The position numbers were made by a program, and so were the translations under genes. The notes beneath the pieces are model-generated. The model was not told where the DNA came from, made no database searches, and worked only from the letters and a program-made list of their open reading frames with translations. This document shows positions 25,830-34,556 of a stretch of 64,000 nt of DNA, in pieces (position 1 is the stretch's first letter; each line of letters begins with the position of its first letter). Source of the DNA: an uncultured Alistipes sp. (GTDB lineage Bacteria; Bacteroidota; Bacteroidia; Bacteroidales; UBA932); assembly GCA_900544175.1 (NCBI GenBank), contig UQUN01000003.1, forward strand, positions 73,363-137,362, in the 5' to 3' direction.

Positions 25830-27530
25830 TCAGTTTATATAGTCCGCCAGATCCTCCTCACTGAAGCCGGCGATGTATCCGTACCGTTCCTGATTCCATG
25901 CCTTAGCCTTGCCGACGAATACCCTTGCAGACCTGGCAAAGTCCGGACATCTCTGAGCATCCAGCACAAGCAGCCACCCCATTATTATGTGCCCGGCCAT
26001 CTCCACCAGACGACGGGCATGGAAGTCTACATAGGTATTGTCGTGTCCATGCACGAGAGCACAAGCCTGTTCATACTGCCCGGCCATCTCCACCAGAGCT
26101 TTCTTCAGCGTGGCGAACTCGGGAGCGATTTCTTCAGCCTCGTACTCGCGTATCTTGGCCAGATATGCCCCTGTGGTCACGTAGCGGACAGCAGCAACGG
26201 TCTGGAGCTGGGACGTACCTTCATATATGGTGGTTATCCTTGCATCGCGATAAATGCGTTCCACCGGATACTCCTTCATGTAACCGGAGCCGCCGTGAAT
26301 CTGTATTGCATCGTAGGCATTCTGGTTACAGTACTCGCTGGACATCATCTTCAGCACAGGTGTGAACATATCAGCATATTTCTGATACTTCTTCATCTCC
26401 TGACGCTCTTCAGGTGTGAGTTTACGCGTCTCAGCAATAAAGCCAAGAGCCTTGTACATATCCACGAAACGGGTTGTCTCGTAAAGAATGGCACGGGAAG
26501 CCTGAAGTTTGGCCTTCATCACTGCAAGCATCTCCGATACTGCGGGAAACTCGATGATGGCCTTGCCGAACTGACGGCGCTCGCAGGCATATTTGTAAGC
26601 CTCGCGGTAAGCGGCCTCGGATATGCCGACAGACTGGGCACCGACACCGAGACGGGCACCGTTCATCAGAGACATCACGTATTTGATAAGACCAAGACGA
26701 CGCTCGCCGACAAGTTTGGCAGGGGCATTCTTAAACACCAGCTCGCATGTAGGAGATCCCTTGATACCGAGCTTGTTCTCGATACGACGGACTGTAACGC
26801 CGCCCCATTTCTGGTCGTGTACGAAATACGACAGGCCCCGGCCGTCGCGGGTACCTTCCTCGGAACGGGCCAGCACCAGTTTGATCTGGGCGTCACCGTT
26901 TGTTATGAACCTCTTCACGCCGTTGAGCATCCACATTCCCTTCTCCTCATCCCACTCGGCCTTCAGCATGGCGGCCTGCAGGTCGGAGCCTGCATCCGGT
27001 TCGGTAAGGTCCATGGAACAGGTATCCCCTTTTTGTATCCTCGGCAGGAACTCTTCCTTTATCTCCTCAGAGGCGAACTCATGGATAGTCTCTGCACAGT
27101 CCTGAAGGCCCCATATGTTTGCAAATCCGGCATCAGCCCTGGATACAAGTTCCTCCGCCATCACGTAAGGTACGAGGGAGAAGTTAAGTCCGCCGTACTG
27201 GCGGGGCAGGGACATTCCGTACATGCCGGCCTGGGTGAGCACCTTCTGGTTCTCGGCCGTACCGGCGGCATAGGTCACTCTTCCGTTCTCGCAGACAGGG
27301 CCGTCATGATCTACCTGCTCGGCATTGGCGGCTATGGTGTCGGCGCAGATCTCCCCCATCACTTCCATAACCTTGTCGTATGAGTCGATGGCGTCCTCCA
27401 CGTTGCAGGGCGCATAATCATATACACCGCTGTCCTTGAAATCCTGTTCCTTCAGCTCCACAATCTTCCTCATCAACGGATGGGAGAGCTGAAACTTCAA
27501 ATCACTGTTGTCTGTATAAAAGTTTGCCAT
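25830..27530 (-). CDS. Acyl-CoA dehydrogenase
   Basis: A 566-residue flavoenzyme with the standard N-terminal, middle and C-terminal acyl-CoA dehydrogenase domains (about 75-450) and an extra C-terminal helical extension (about 460-566). Visible marks are DLTEPDAGSDLQ, NGVKRFITNGDA, ERRQFGKAIIEFPAV and QIHGGSGYMKEYPVERIYRD. It forms a tight cluster with EtfA (2 bases away) and EtfB, so it should pass electrons to that flavoprotein. The substrate cannot be named from sequence; short-chain or branched acyl-CoAs from amino-acid fermentation are plausible. Confidence 0.93.
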   Translation of the reverse strand: MANFYTDNSDLKFQLSHPLMRKIVELKEQDFKDSGVYDYAPCNVEDAIDSYDKVMEVMGEICADTIAANAEQVDHDGPVCENGRVTYAAGTAENQKVLTQAGMYGMSLPRQYGGLNFSLVPYVMAEELVSRADAGFANIWGLQDCAETIHEFASEEIKEEFLPRIQKGDTCSMDLTEPDAGSDLQAAMLKAEWDEEKGMWMLNGVKRFITNGDAQIKLVLARSEEGTRDGRGLSYFVHDQKWGGVTVRRIENKLGIKGSPTCELVFKNAPAKLVGERRLGLIKYVMSLMNGARLGVGAQSVGISEAAYREAYKYACERRQFGKAIIEFPAVSEMLAVMKAKLQASRAILYETTRFVDMYKALGFIAETRKLTPEERQEMKKYQKYADMFTPVLKMMSSEYCNQNAYDAIQIHGGSGYMKEYPVERIYRDARITTIYEGTSQLQTVAAVRYVTTGAYLAKIREYEAEEIAPEFATLKKALVEMAGQYEQACALVHGHDNTYVDFHARRLVEMAGHIIMGWLLVLDAQRCPDFARSARVFVGKAKAWNQERYGYIAGFSEEDLADYIN

Positions 27531-27532
27531 GA

Positions 27533-28546
27533 CTATTTGCTGTTTTGTTTGTAGAACTTGATGAGTTTGGGTATCACCACATTGAGGTCTCCTACTATGG
27601 CATAGTCAGCTATCTTGTGGATAGGAGCCTCAGGATCGCTGTTGATGGAGATGATCATAGATGACTGGTCCATACCGGCTGTATGCTGTATCTGCCCGGA
27701 TATGCCGCATGAGATGAACAGTTTGGGACGCACCGTCACACCGGTCTGGCCGATCTGGCGGGCATGGTCCGCGAAGCCGGCGTCAACGGCGGCGCGGGAA
27801 GCGCCTACCTCACCTCCGAGAGTCCTGGCGAGTTCGAATATCAGGTCGAAATTTTCCTTGCTGCCGACACCGAAACCTCCGGCTACGATAATCTGGGCAC
27901 CTTTGATATCAATCTTGCGTTCCTCTATTTCGCGGGCCACGATCTCCACTGTCAGGTCACTGTCCTTCAGGATAGAATTGACGTCTATTACGACGATACG
28001 TCCAGCTACGGGAGACGCTAAAGGAGCCTTCTTCATCACGCCCTCGCGTACAGTCGCCATCTGAGGCCTGTGCTCCGGATTGACGATTGTGGCTATTATG
28101 TTGCCTCCGAAAGCAGGCCTGATCTGGTAAAGAAGATTGTGGTACTCTCTCTCCTTGTCCTTATGGTCACCTATCTCAAGTGCCGTACAATCTGCAGTAA
28201 GACCGCTGTGAAGAGCACTTGATACCCTTGGCGCAAGGTCCCTGCCCACGGAGGTAGCTCCAAAGAGGGCTATCTGTGGCTGCTCCCTGCGGAAAAGGTC
28301 TATGATGATGGCGGCATAAGGCAATGTTCGGAAATATTCCAGCCTTGGATCTTCCGCCAGATGCACTGTCTTCGCGCCGTAAGCATACAGCTCCGGCACA
28401 AGATTCTTTACGTTGCAGCCTATAAGCACGGCCTCCACATCACAAGCGAGGGATGCCGCGAGGTCGCGGGCCTTTGTCATCAACTCGAGGCTGACGTCAC
28501 ACAGACGGCCGCCGTCCGTCTCACAAAATACTATAATGTTGTTCAT
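27533..28546 (-). CDS. etfA: Electron transfer flavoprotein subunit alpha
   Basis: 337 residues. The N-terminal alpha/beta domain is followed by the C-terminal FAD-binding domain with SVGRDLAPRVSSAL, GSKENFDLIFELARTLGGEVGASRAAVDAGF, GQTGVTVRPKLFISCGISGQIQHTAGM and INSDPEAPIHKIADYAIVGD. This is the standard EtfA order and length. It lies between etfB and the acyl-CoA dehydrogenase and would form the heterodimer that carries their electrons. Confidence 0.96.
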   Translation of the reverse strand: MNNIIVFCETDGGRLCDVSLELMTKARDLAASLACDVEAVLIGCNVKNLVPELYAYGAKTVHLAEDPRLEYFRTLPYAAIIIDLFRREQPQIALFGATSVGRDLAPRVSSALHSGLTADCTALEIGDHKDKEREYHNLLYQIRPAFGGNIIATIVNPEHRPQMATVREGVMKKAPLASPVAGRIVVIDVNSILKDSDLTVEIVAREIEERKIDIKGAQIIVAGGFGVGSKENFDLIFELARTLGGEVGASRAAVDAGFADHARQIGQTGVTVRPKLFISCGISGQIQHTAGMDQSSMIISINSDPEAPIHKIADYAIVGDLNVVIPKLIKFYKQNSK

Positions 28547-28559
28547 GATTCCTTCTTTA

Positions 28560-29435
28560 TTAACCGATTGTATGACTTGCGATCAGTTCCTTGACAAGTC
28601 CCTCGATATCGGCGTCACTGCCGGAGAGGGTCCTGGACTCCTTGGCCTGCAGGATTATATTCTCGACCTTCTTGACTTTGGTAGGCGATCCGGCGAGACC
28701 GTAGCTCTTCTCATCCCCGCCTATCTCGGCAAAACCCCACTCGGGAATCCTGAACGATTCCCCGGCTTTGCCTGTCGCGGCATACTCGGAGCCGGCCGCC
28801 TGCTCCTCGGAGACAGTACGGGCACCCTTGTAGCGCATGAGCTGCTTGGCGTTTCGCGGCCTGCATGGAGCAGCTGTACCTGTCACGGTAACCAGCACGG
28901 GAAGAGGAGAGGAAACCACCTCGATTCCCCTCTCGAGCCTTCTTCTTACCGTCACACGGCTGTTATCTATATACAATACTTCCTCAGCATAGGTAATCTG
29001 GGGCCAGCCCAGCTTCTCGGCAACCTGAGGACCTACCTGCGCGGTATCCCCGTCTATAGCCTGCCGGCCGGCAATGATGATATCCGGAGCCATCCTGCGG
29101 ACAGCCTGGGATATGGCGTATGATGTCGCCAGAGTATCGGCTCCGGCAAACTTTCTGTCAGTAAGAAGCACACCTCCGTCAGCTCCTCTGAAGAGTCCCT
29201 CGCGGATGATGTCGGCAGCCCTGCCGGGGCCCATTGTCAGCAGATGGATTTCCACATCCTTCAGACGGTCCTTGATACGGAGCGCCTGCTCGAGGGCATT
29301 CATGTCCTCAGGATTGAAAATAGCAGGTAATGCGGCGCGGTTGACGGTTCCGTCCTCCTTCATCGCATCCTTTCCTACATTTCTGGTGTCCGGCACCTGC
29401 TTGGCCAGGACAACGATTTTCAATTTGTCGTTCAT
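28560..29435 (-). CDS. etfB: Electron transfer flavoprotein subunit beta
   Basis: 291 residues, the longer EtfB type seen in anaerobes. Marks include VVLAKQVPDT near the start, NPEDMNALEQALRIKD, ADTLATSYAISQAVR and IIAGRQAIDGDTAQVGPQVAEKL, plus the recognition-loop-like stretch near 195-215. A TAACTTTG box at 29459-29466 gives the etfB-etfA-acd genes their own promoter. Whether this Etf bifurcates electrons cannot be decided by eye. Confidence 0.95.
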   Translation of the reverse strand: MNDKLKIVVLAKQVPDTRNVGKDAMKEDGTVNRAALPAIFNPEDMNALEQALRIKDRLKDVEIHLLTMGPGRAADIIREGLFRGADGGVLLTDRKFAGADTLATSYAISQAVRRMAPDIIIAGRQAIDGDTAQVGPQVAEKLGWPQITYAEEVLYIDNSRVTVRRRLERGIEVVSSPLPVLVTVTGTAAPCRPRNAKQLMRYKGARTVSEEQAAGSEYAATGKAGESFRIPEWGFAEIGGDEKSYGLAGSPTKVKKVENIILQAKESRTLSGSDADIEGLVKELIASHTIG

Positions 29436-29458
29436 TAGGCTTAATACATTAATCCGGG

Positions 29459-29466
29459 CAAAGTTA
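29459..29466 (-). promoter_or_regulatory. -7 box for etfB-etfA-acyl-CoA dehydrogenase
   Basis: Minus-strand TAACTTTG in the 35-base gap between gltA and etfB, about 24 bases before the etfB start. Confidence 0.45.
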
Positions 29467-29470
29467 GAAA

Positions 29471-30859
29471 TTATTTCTGTAGTTCCAAGGCATCTCTGAT
29501 GGCTGCAGCAGCCCGGCGGCCTGCACCCATGGCCAGAATCACGGTTGCCGCGCCCGTCACGGCGTCCCCGCCGGCATACACCATCGGACGTGTGGTCATA
29601 CCGCTCTCATCAGCGACTATGCAGCCTTTCCTATTGATCTCGATCCCGTGCGTCGAACGGGGAAGCATAGGATTGGGAGACGTTCCGAGAGCCATGATGA
29701 CCGTATCCGCCTCAATGTCGAACTCCGATCCTCCGACAGGCACCGGAGAGCGGCGGCCGGAAGCATCCGGTTCCCCAAGTTCCATACGGATACAGCGTAT
29801 TCCGCGTACCCAGCCCTTTTCATCCCCAAGTATCTCCACAGGATTGGTCAGCATCCTGAACTCTATTCCTTCCTCCTTTGCATGATGCACCTCCTCGCGT
29901 CTTGCAGGCAGTTCGTTCTCTGTACGGCGGTATACAATTGTCACCTGCGAGCCAAGACGCAATGCCGTACGGGCCGCATCCATGGCCACATTGCCGCCGC
30001 CGACCACCACAACATGCTTTCCGGAGAACACAGGAGTATCATAGTCAGGATCATAGCCATGCATAAGATTGTTACGCGTCAGGAATTCATTGGCCGAAGA
30101 TACCCCGTTGAGATTTTCTCCTGGGATGCCCATGAATCTGGGCAGTCCGGCGCCCGAACCTATGAATATGGCCTTGAAGCCCTCCTTGTCAAAAAGCTCG
30201 TCCACCGTCACAGTCCTGCCCACAACCACATCTGTCTCTATCCTGACTCCTAACTTTCTGAGATTGTCCACCTCGTGCTCCACCACCTTCTGCTTGGGAA
30301 GACGGAACTCAGGTATGCCGTACTGGAGCACTCCGCCTGCCTTGTGCAGGGCTTCGAAGACAGTCACGTCGTAACCCCATTTTGCCAGATCGGAAGCACA
30401 GGCCAGACCAGACGGGCCGCTGCCGATTACAGCCACCTTGATACCGTTGGACGGTTTCCTGTCTATGAATACCTTTCCGTTCTCACGGCTCCAGTCGGCC
30501 ACGAAACGTTCCAGTTTGCCTATGGCGACAGGCTCGCCTTTCACACCTAAGACGCACGAGCCCTCGCACTGGGTCTCCTGAGGACAGACACGGCCGCATA
30601 CTGCAGGCAACGAACTGTCCTCTGCAATCACAGACGCTGCTCCCTCAAAATCGCGAGCCGCAATCCTCGCAATGAAATCCGGTATTCTGACCGACACCGG
30701 ACATGCCGACATACAACGCGGATTCTTGCAATGAAGACACCTTGACGATTCAAGCAGAGCCTCCTCCTCGTTGTATCCATAGCACACTTCCTCGAAATTG
30801 TGCGCTCTCACTGCCGGTTTCTGTTCCCTGACCGGCACTCTGGGTATCTTATTAGCCAT
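29471..30859 (-). CDS. gltA: GltA/NfnB-like NADPH-dependent oxidoreductase
   Basis: 462 residues, homologous to the glutamate synthase small subunit. Two [4Fe-4S]-type Cys groups near the N-terminus (CLHCKNPRCMSACPV at about 40-54 and VCGRVCPQETQCEGSC at about 87-102), an FAD motif GSGPSGLACASDLAKWGY (about 146-163) and an NADPH motif GGGNVAMDAARTAL (about 288-301). Stand-alone proteins of this type pair with a SudB/NfnA subunit, encoded directly upstream 15 bases away, to make a NAD(P)H:ferredoxin or sulfide-type oxidoreductase. No glutamate synthase large subunit is present, so that role is unlikely. Confidence 0.9.
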   Translation of the reverse strand: MANKIPRVPVREQKPAVRAHNFEEVCYGYNEEEALLESSRCLHCKNPRCMSACPVSVRIPDFIARIAARDFEGAASVIAEDSSLPAVCGRVCPQETQCEGSCVLGVKGEPVAIGKLERFVADWSRENGKVFIDRKPSNGIKVAVIGSGPSGLACASDLAKWGYDVTVFEALHKAGGVLQYGIPEFRLPKQKVVEHEVDNLRKLGVRIETDVVVGRTVTVDELFDKEGFKAIFIGSGAGLPRFMGIPGENLNGVSSANEFLTRNNLMHGYDPDYDTPVFSGKHVVVVGGGNVAMDAARTALRLGSQVTIVYRRTENELPARREEVHHAKEEGIEFRMLTNPVEILGDEKGWVRGIRCIRMELGEPDASGRRSPVPVGGSEFDIEADTVIMALGTSPNPMLPRSTHGIEINRKGCIVADESGMTTRPMVYAGGDAVTGAATVILAMGAGRRAAAAIRDALELQK

Positions 30860-30874
30860 TTTCGTTCCTCCTTT

Positions 30875-31726
30875 TTAATGCAGACCGATATTGCACTTAT
30901 GATCCTCTTCCCTCTCTATGTCACGGTACATGCCCTGACGCCTCATGGCTTCGTCGAAATCCACGTCATAGGCATTGAACTCAGGTCCGTCCACGCAGGC
31001 GAACTTGGTCTCGCCGGCGATAGTCACGCGACAGGCACCGCACATGCCTGTACCGTCCACCATCAGGGTATTGAGGCTGACCACGAGCGGCAGGTTGTAC
31101 TCCTTAGCCTTGAGGGTGGCGAACTTCATCATGATCATAGGCCCTATGGACACGGCCTGGTCATATCTCTCCCCGCCTCCGAGCAAACGGTCCATGACCG
31201 CAGTCACGACACCCTTTTCTCCCGCCGAGCCGTCATCTGTACAGATATACAGATGGTCGCACACGGCTTCCATCTCCTTCTCCATGATGATGAGGTCCTT
31301 GTTGCGGGCACCTATGATTACGTCTACGTAAGCACCGGCATTGTGCAGGTACTTGGCCTGCGGATAGACCGGTGCGGTACCGAGACCTCCGGCAATGAAC
31401 AGCCAGCGGCTGCCTGCAAGCTCCTGTGGAGTCTTGTGCACAAACTCCGACGGCTGCCCGAGAGGGCCGACCACATCGGCAAAGGACTCTCCCTCCTCGT
31501 AATGACATATCTTTCTGGTGGAAGCTCCAACTTCCTGCGTTACTATCGTGACACTGCCCTCGACAGGGTCATAATCACATATCGTAAGAGGAATGCGCTC
31601 ACTCCTCTCACCAGCCCTCACAATGAGGAACTGTCCCGGACGCGCGGATTCCGCGATACGGGGCGCCAGGACGTCCATCTGACATATCGCCGGCGTTAAA
31701 AATTTCTTTCTTAATATTTTAAACAT
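30875..31726 (-). CDS. SudB/NfnA-like FAD/NAD-binding oxidoreductase subunit
   Basis: 283 residues of the ferredoxin-NADP reductase/PyrK type. FAD-binding beta-barrel with RIPLTICDYDP (about 45-55), NAD-binding GGLGTAPVYPQAKYL (about 113-127) and a C-terminal [2Fe-2S] Cys set in GTGMCGACRVTI and FACVDGPEF (about 231-256). Size and order match NfnA, the small subunit of the bifurcating NADH-dependent ferredoxin:NADP oxidoreductase. It is directly upstream of its GltA-like partner. Confidence 0.9.
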   Translation of the reverse strand: MFKILRKKFLTPAICQMDVLAPRIAESARPGQFLIVRAGERSERIPLTICDYDPVEGSVTIVTQEVGASTRKICHYEEGESFADVVGPLGQPSEFVHKTPQELAGSRWLFIAGGLGTAPVYPQAKYLHNAGAYVDVIIGARNKDLIIMEKEMEAVCDHLYICTDDGSAGEKGVVTAVMDRLLGGGERYDQAVSIGPMIMMKFATLKAKEYNLPLVVSLNTLMVDGTGMCGACRVTIAGETKFACVDGPEFNAYDVDFDEAMRRQGMYRDIEREEDHKCNIGLH

Positions 31727-31738
31727 ATCTTAAATATG

Positions 31739-32065
31739 CTACTGTTCTTCCACAACCTCACCGACAACCTCGTAACCTAATTTCTCGATTGCCGCTGCAA
31801 GCTTCGCCTTGTCTGTCTTGTCAGGAGAGTACTCTATCCACACTGTCTTATCCTCCAAATTCACTTTCAGGTCCTTGACTCCCTTCTCAAACGGAATGTT
31901 GTCCTGTACCTTCCTGACGCAGTTTTCACAATGCAGACTGACTATGAACGTCACCTCCTGAAGAGACTTCTGCCTCTTGTTGTTTTGAGCGGTCGAAGAT
32001 ACTACAAAAATCGACATCGCCAATACGGCAAGAACGGTTTTGAGAAAAAATCCAGATGCTTTCAT
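31739..32065 (-). CDS. Exported heavy-metal-associated (HMA) domain protein
   Basis: 108 residues: signal peptide (about 1-26) then one HMA fold with the metal-binding pair C46 and C49 in LHCENCV and the closing AAIEKLGYEV. Such domains bind Cu(I) or a similar soft metal. The gene follows a TonB receptor of a family often paired with HMA proteins, by 27 bases, so it probably receives or buffers the imported metal in the periplasm. A short acidic tail (VVGEVVEEQ) follows the domain. Confidence 0.88.
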   Translation of the reverse strand: MKASGFFLKTVLAVLAMSIFVVSSTAQNNKRQKSLQEVTFIVSLHCENCVRKVQDNIPFEKGVKDLKVNLEDKTVWIEYSPDKTDKAKLAAAIEKLGYEVVGEVVEEQ

Positions 32066-32092
32066 CTTTTTTAATTTTAAAAGTTCATAAAA

Positions 32093-34381
32093 TCACTTCC
32101 ATAACGTGAATCTCACTCCGGCATAAACAGTTATACCTGTTATGGGCCCCCAGATGACCGATGCGTTGAAATTACGGGAATACGGATCCCCGGCATCGAT
32201 AACAGGATGCTCCTGCTTGAAACACGTAAGGTTCTCCGCGCCTATGTATACGTCTGTTCCCTTGAACTTACGTGTAATCTGAGCAAAAAGGACCGGATAC
32301 ACAGGACTCATGCCGCTCTCTCCGGCCTTTACGGCAAATACAGGCAGGCGCGAGGGACCGTTGATCTGAGCGGTGAAGTCAAATGTCCACAAGTTCATCC
32401 TGGTCGCATACTGCAGGTTAAGCACTCCCTTGTAACGGCTGACAAGCGGTCTCTCCACCAGTCCCCTGCCTTTAAGAGTCACCTTGGAGTCCGTATATCT
32501 GAAAGTTGCCAGCACAGTGAAGCGTTCGAAAGGCTCTATGGAGAAGTCAACCTGATATGTATTGGTATACGAGGGCCCGTCCAGATTGTATATATACACT
32601 GTACTGAAATCCCCGTACTCCTGATCCGCGATTACCTGGTCTGTAAATTCGCTGCGGAAATAGTCGAAACTGACATAACAGTTGTCTTCATACCCGACCG
32701 GCAGATAAGCGGTAACATTTCCACCGTAAGTCCATGCGGATTCCACATCCAGGTCTTTGTCCATAACTATGCGGCGGCCGGTGGACATCATTCCGAGATT
32801 GTCCGCCACCACATTCGGAGAGCGGGTTCCACGGCCTCCGGATGCCCTAAGCACGAGCCAGTCCACAGGAGACCACTTCAGGTTGGCTCTTGGCGACAGT
32901 CTCACACCGTAGATATTGTTCCAGTCCAGACTGAGGTCCACCACGGCAGAGAATTTATCCCCGAACGTATAAGTATACTCACCGTAGACGCCAAGCGAAT
33001 TCTCCATACGCGACAGATCGTGATCCTTCCTCTCCACAATGCGGTTCCCTTCAACACCTACAGTATAGCCATCATGCAGCACCTGCGAGTAACCGTCGAG
33101 AAAATCCCGTATCCCGAATGTGAACCTGTGAGAGTCATCAGGCACACCCTGATACATGATGTTGATAAAACCTGAGTTCTGACTGCCGAAGAAACTCTTG
33201 AGTCCGAAATAGGAATCCATCTGATGCCAGGTATAGTCTGCCACAACTGCGATATTGTGGGAATTGTCGTCATTCAACGGTATTCCCACCTTGACATATC
33301 CGTTCAGACCTTTGTTGGTGATGTCCGTTCCCCACGGAGCTGTAAGAGAGCCCAGAGAATCCACATAGACACGCGAGAAATCCATCTGACCTCCTATACG
33401 GCCGTCATAAAGAGCCTTTACCCCAAAACGGACCTGCACTCCGCTTTCATCGACATACAGCCATCTGTTTGCGAAATTGAACTGCATGGTGTTCGGCTCA
33501 TCCCTGAAGCCGTCCCCGTTCATGTCATGCGGCATACTGGATGCAGAGGCATGGGCAAGCAGCACAGTACTCCATTTGTTTCCTATCTGAAGGGATGAGG
33601 CGACATTGAGTTCCGCCATCAGCATACTGTTGAGATATGCGTTTACGAACAGTGGCTTTTCGTCCGTAGGCTTCCTGTGCTCCATATTTATCTGGCCGGT
33701 AATGGCCTCCACGCCGTTGATTACCGAAGACGGCCCTTTCGCCACCTGAATACTCTCAAGCCACTGTCCCGGCACATAGGACAGCCCGAATGGAGCAGCC
33801 AGGCCGCGCATGACAGGACGGTTCTCATCCAGCATTGCCGTGTATATACCGGACAGACCGAGCAGACGGATCTGCCTTGCTCCCGTCACGGCATCGGAAT
33901 ACCCTACCGAGACCGAAGCCGAATTCTCGAAACTCTCGGCCAGATTGCAGCAGGCCATTTTGTTAAGGCCGGCAGACGATATTACCTCAGTCTTTACGTT
34001 TGACAGCCGGGACAGATAATTGGCGTCCGTACGAGCCGTGACCACGGCCTCGTCCAGCTGATTGTCACTGCGCAGGACCACCTCCACGAAAGTCTCGTCC
34101 GGTGCTATCACCAAAGTATCCCGAGCATAGCCAAGAGCAGCGGTGACCAGGGTCCGGTCCTTCCCGTTGTCCATTCCTATAGAGAAACGTCCCTGGCCAT
34201 CACAGTCAGCGTATGTGCCCGATTCGATCCAGTATACTGCCGCATACGGCACTGGAGCCTTATTCCCTTCATCATCGAGGGTAAGGACAACTCCCCTGAG
34301 CACCCGGTCCTCATGCGCACTCGCAGGCACTGTTACGGACAACAGTAATGCTATTGTCAGATATACAGCTGTATGTTTCAT
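32093..34381 (-). CDS. TonB-dependent receptor linked to metal handling
   Basis: 762 residues from the start at 34381, chosen because it opens a signal peptide (MKHTAVYLTIALLL... ending ASA); the open frame runs further upstream. A carboxypeptidase-regulatory-like domain (about 25-115) precedes the plug (about 125-250, with KMACCNLAESFE and DAVTGARQIRLLGLSG) and the beta-barrel to the C-terminal F/W end (VRFTLWK). The CCNLAESFE plug sequence is typical of Bacteroidota receptors found next to HMA proteins, as here. Copper or a related metal complex is the likely ligand, which is inference. Confidence 0.9.
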   Translation of the reverse strand: MKHTAVYLTIALLLSVTVPASAHEDRVLRGVVLTLDDEGNKAPVPYAAVYWIESGTYADCDGQGRFSIGMDNGKDRTLVTAALGYARDTLVIAPDETFVEVVLRSDNQLDEAVVTARTDANYLSRLSNVKTEVISSAGLNKMACCNLAESFENSASVSVGYSDAVTGARQIRLLGLSGIYTAMLDENRPVMRGLAAPFGLSYVPGQWLESIQVAKGPSSVINGVEAITGQINMEHRKPTDEKPLFVNAYLNSMLMAELNVASSLQIGNKWSTVLLAHASASSMPHDMNGDGFRDEPNTMQFNFANRWLYVDESGVQVRFGVKALYDGRIGGQMDFSRVYVDSLGSLTAPWGTDITNKGLNGYVKVGIPLNDDNSHNIAVVADYTWHQMDSYFGLKSFFGSQNSGFINIMYQGVPDDSHRFTFGIRDFLDGYSQVLHDGYTVGVEGNRIVERKDHDLSRMENSLGVYGEYTYTFGDKFSAVVDLSLDWNNIYGVRLSPRANLKWSPVDWLVLRASGGRGTRSPNVVADNLGMMSTGRRIVMDKDLDVESAWTYGGNVTAYLPVGYEDNCYVSFDYFRSEFTDQVIADQEYGDFSTVYIYNLDGPSYTNTYQVDFSIEPFERFTVLATFRYTDSKVTLKGRGLVERPLVSRYKGVLNLQYATRMNLWTFDFTAQINGPSRLPVFAVKAGESGMSPVYPVLFAQITRKFKGTDVYIGAENLTCFKQEHPVIDAGDPYSRNFNASVIWGPITGITVYAGVRFTLWK

Positions 34382-34398
34382 CTCTATTTTACAGACCG

Positions 34399-34430
34399 CA
34401 AAAATACCTATTTTTTCCCACTCCGCCAAG
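34399..34430 (-). promoter_or_regulatory. Promoter of the TonB receptor gene
   Basis: Minus-strand -7 box TATTTTTG at 34399-34406 and a CTTG -33 box at 34427-34430, spacer 20. It lies 18 bases before the chosen start, which supports that start over the upstream ones. Confidence 0.6.
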
Positions 34431-34523
34431 TTCTCCCCAAAAGCGTTCAGAAGAACAGCACCCACACTGATTTGTCAGGAACTCTGCATGCCGACACCAG
34501 GGACAACCGGAAGATTTTATGAT

Positions 34524-34531
34524 TATTTTTG
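34524..34531 (+). promoter_or_regulatory. -7 box for the MFS transporter gene
   Basis: Plus-strand TATTTTTG, 26 bases before the ATG at 34557. It supports this start over the upstream in-frame extension. No convincing -33 box. Confidence 0.4.
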
Positions 34532-34556
34532 CGCCGCTCGATCGGATAAGGAAGCT

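Noticed and set aside
25824..27383. Long plus-strand open frame (about 519 codons) over the acyl-CoA dehydrogenase
   Set aside because: Shadow of a strong acyl-CoA dehydrogenase gene; the translation has no recognisable features.
29471..30859. Glutamate synthase small subunit role
   Set aside because: No large subunit is present and the partner gene is a SudB/NfnA-like protein.
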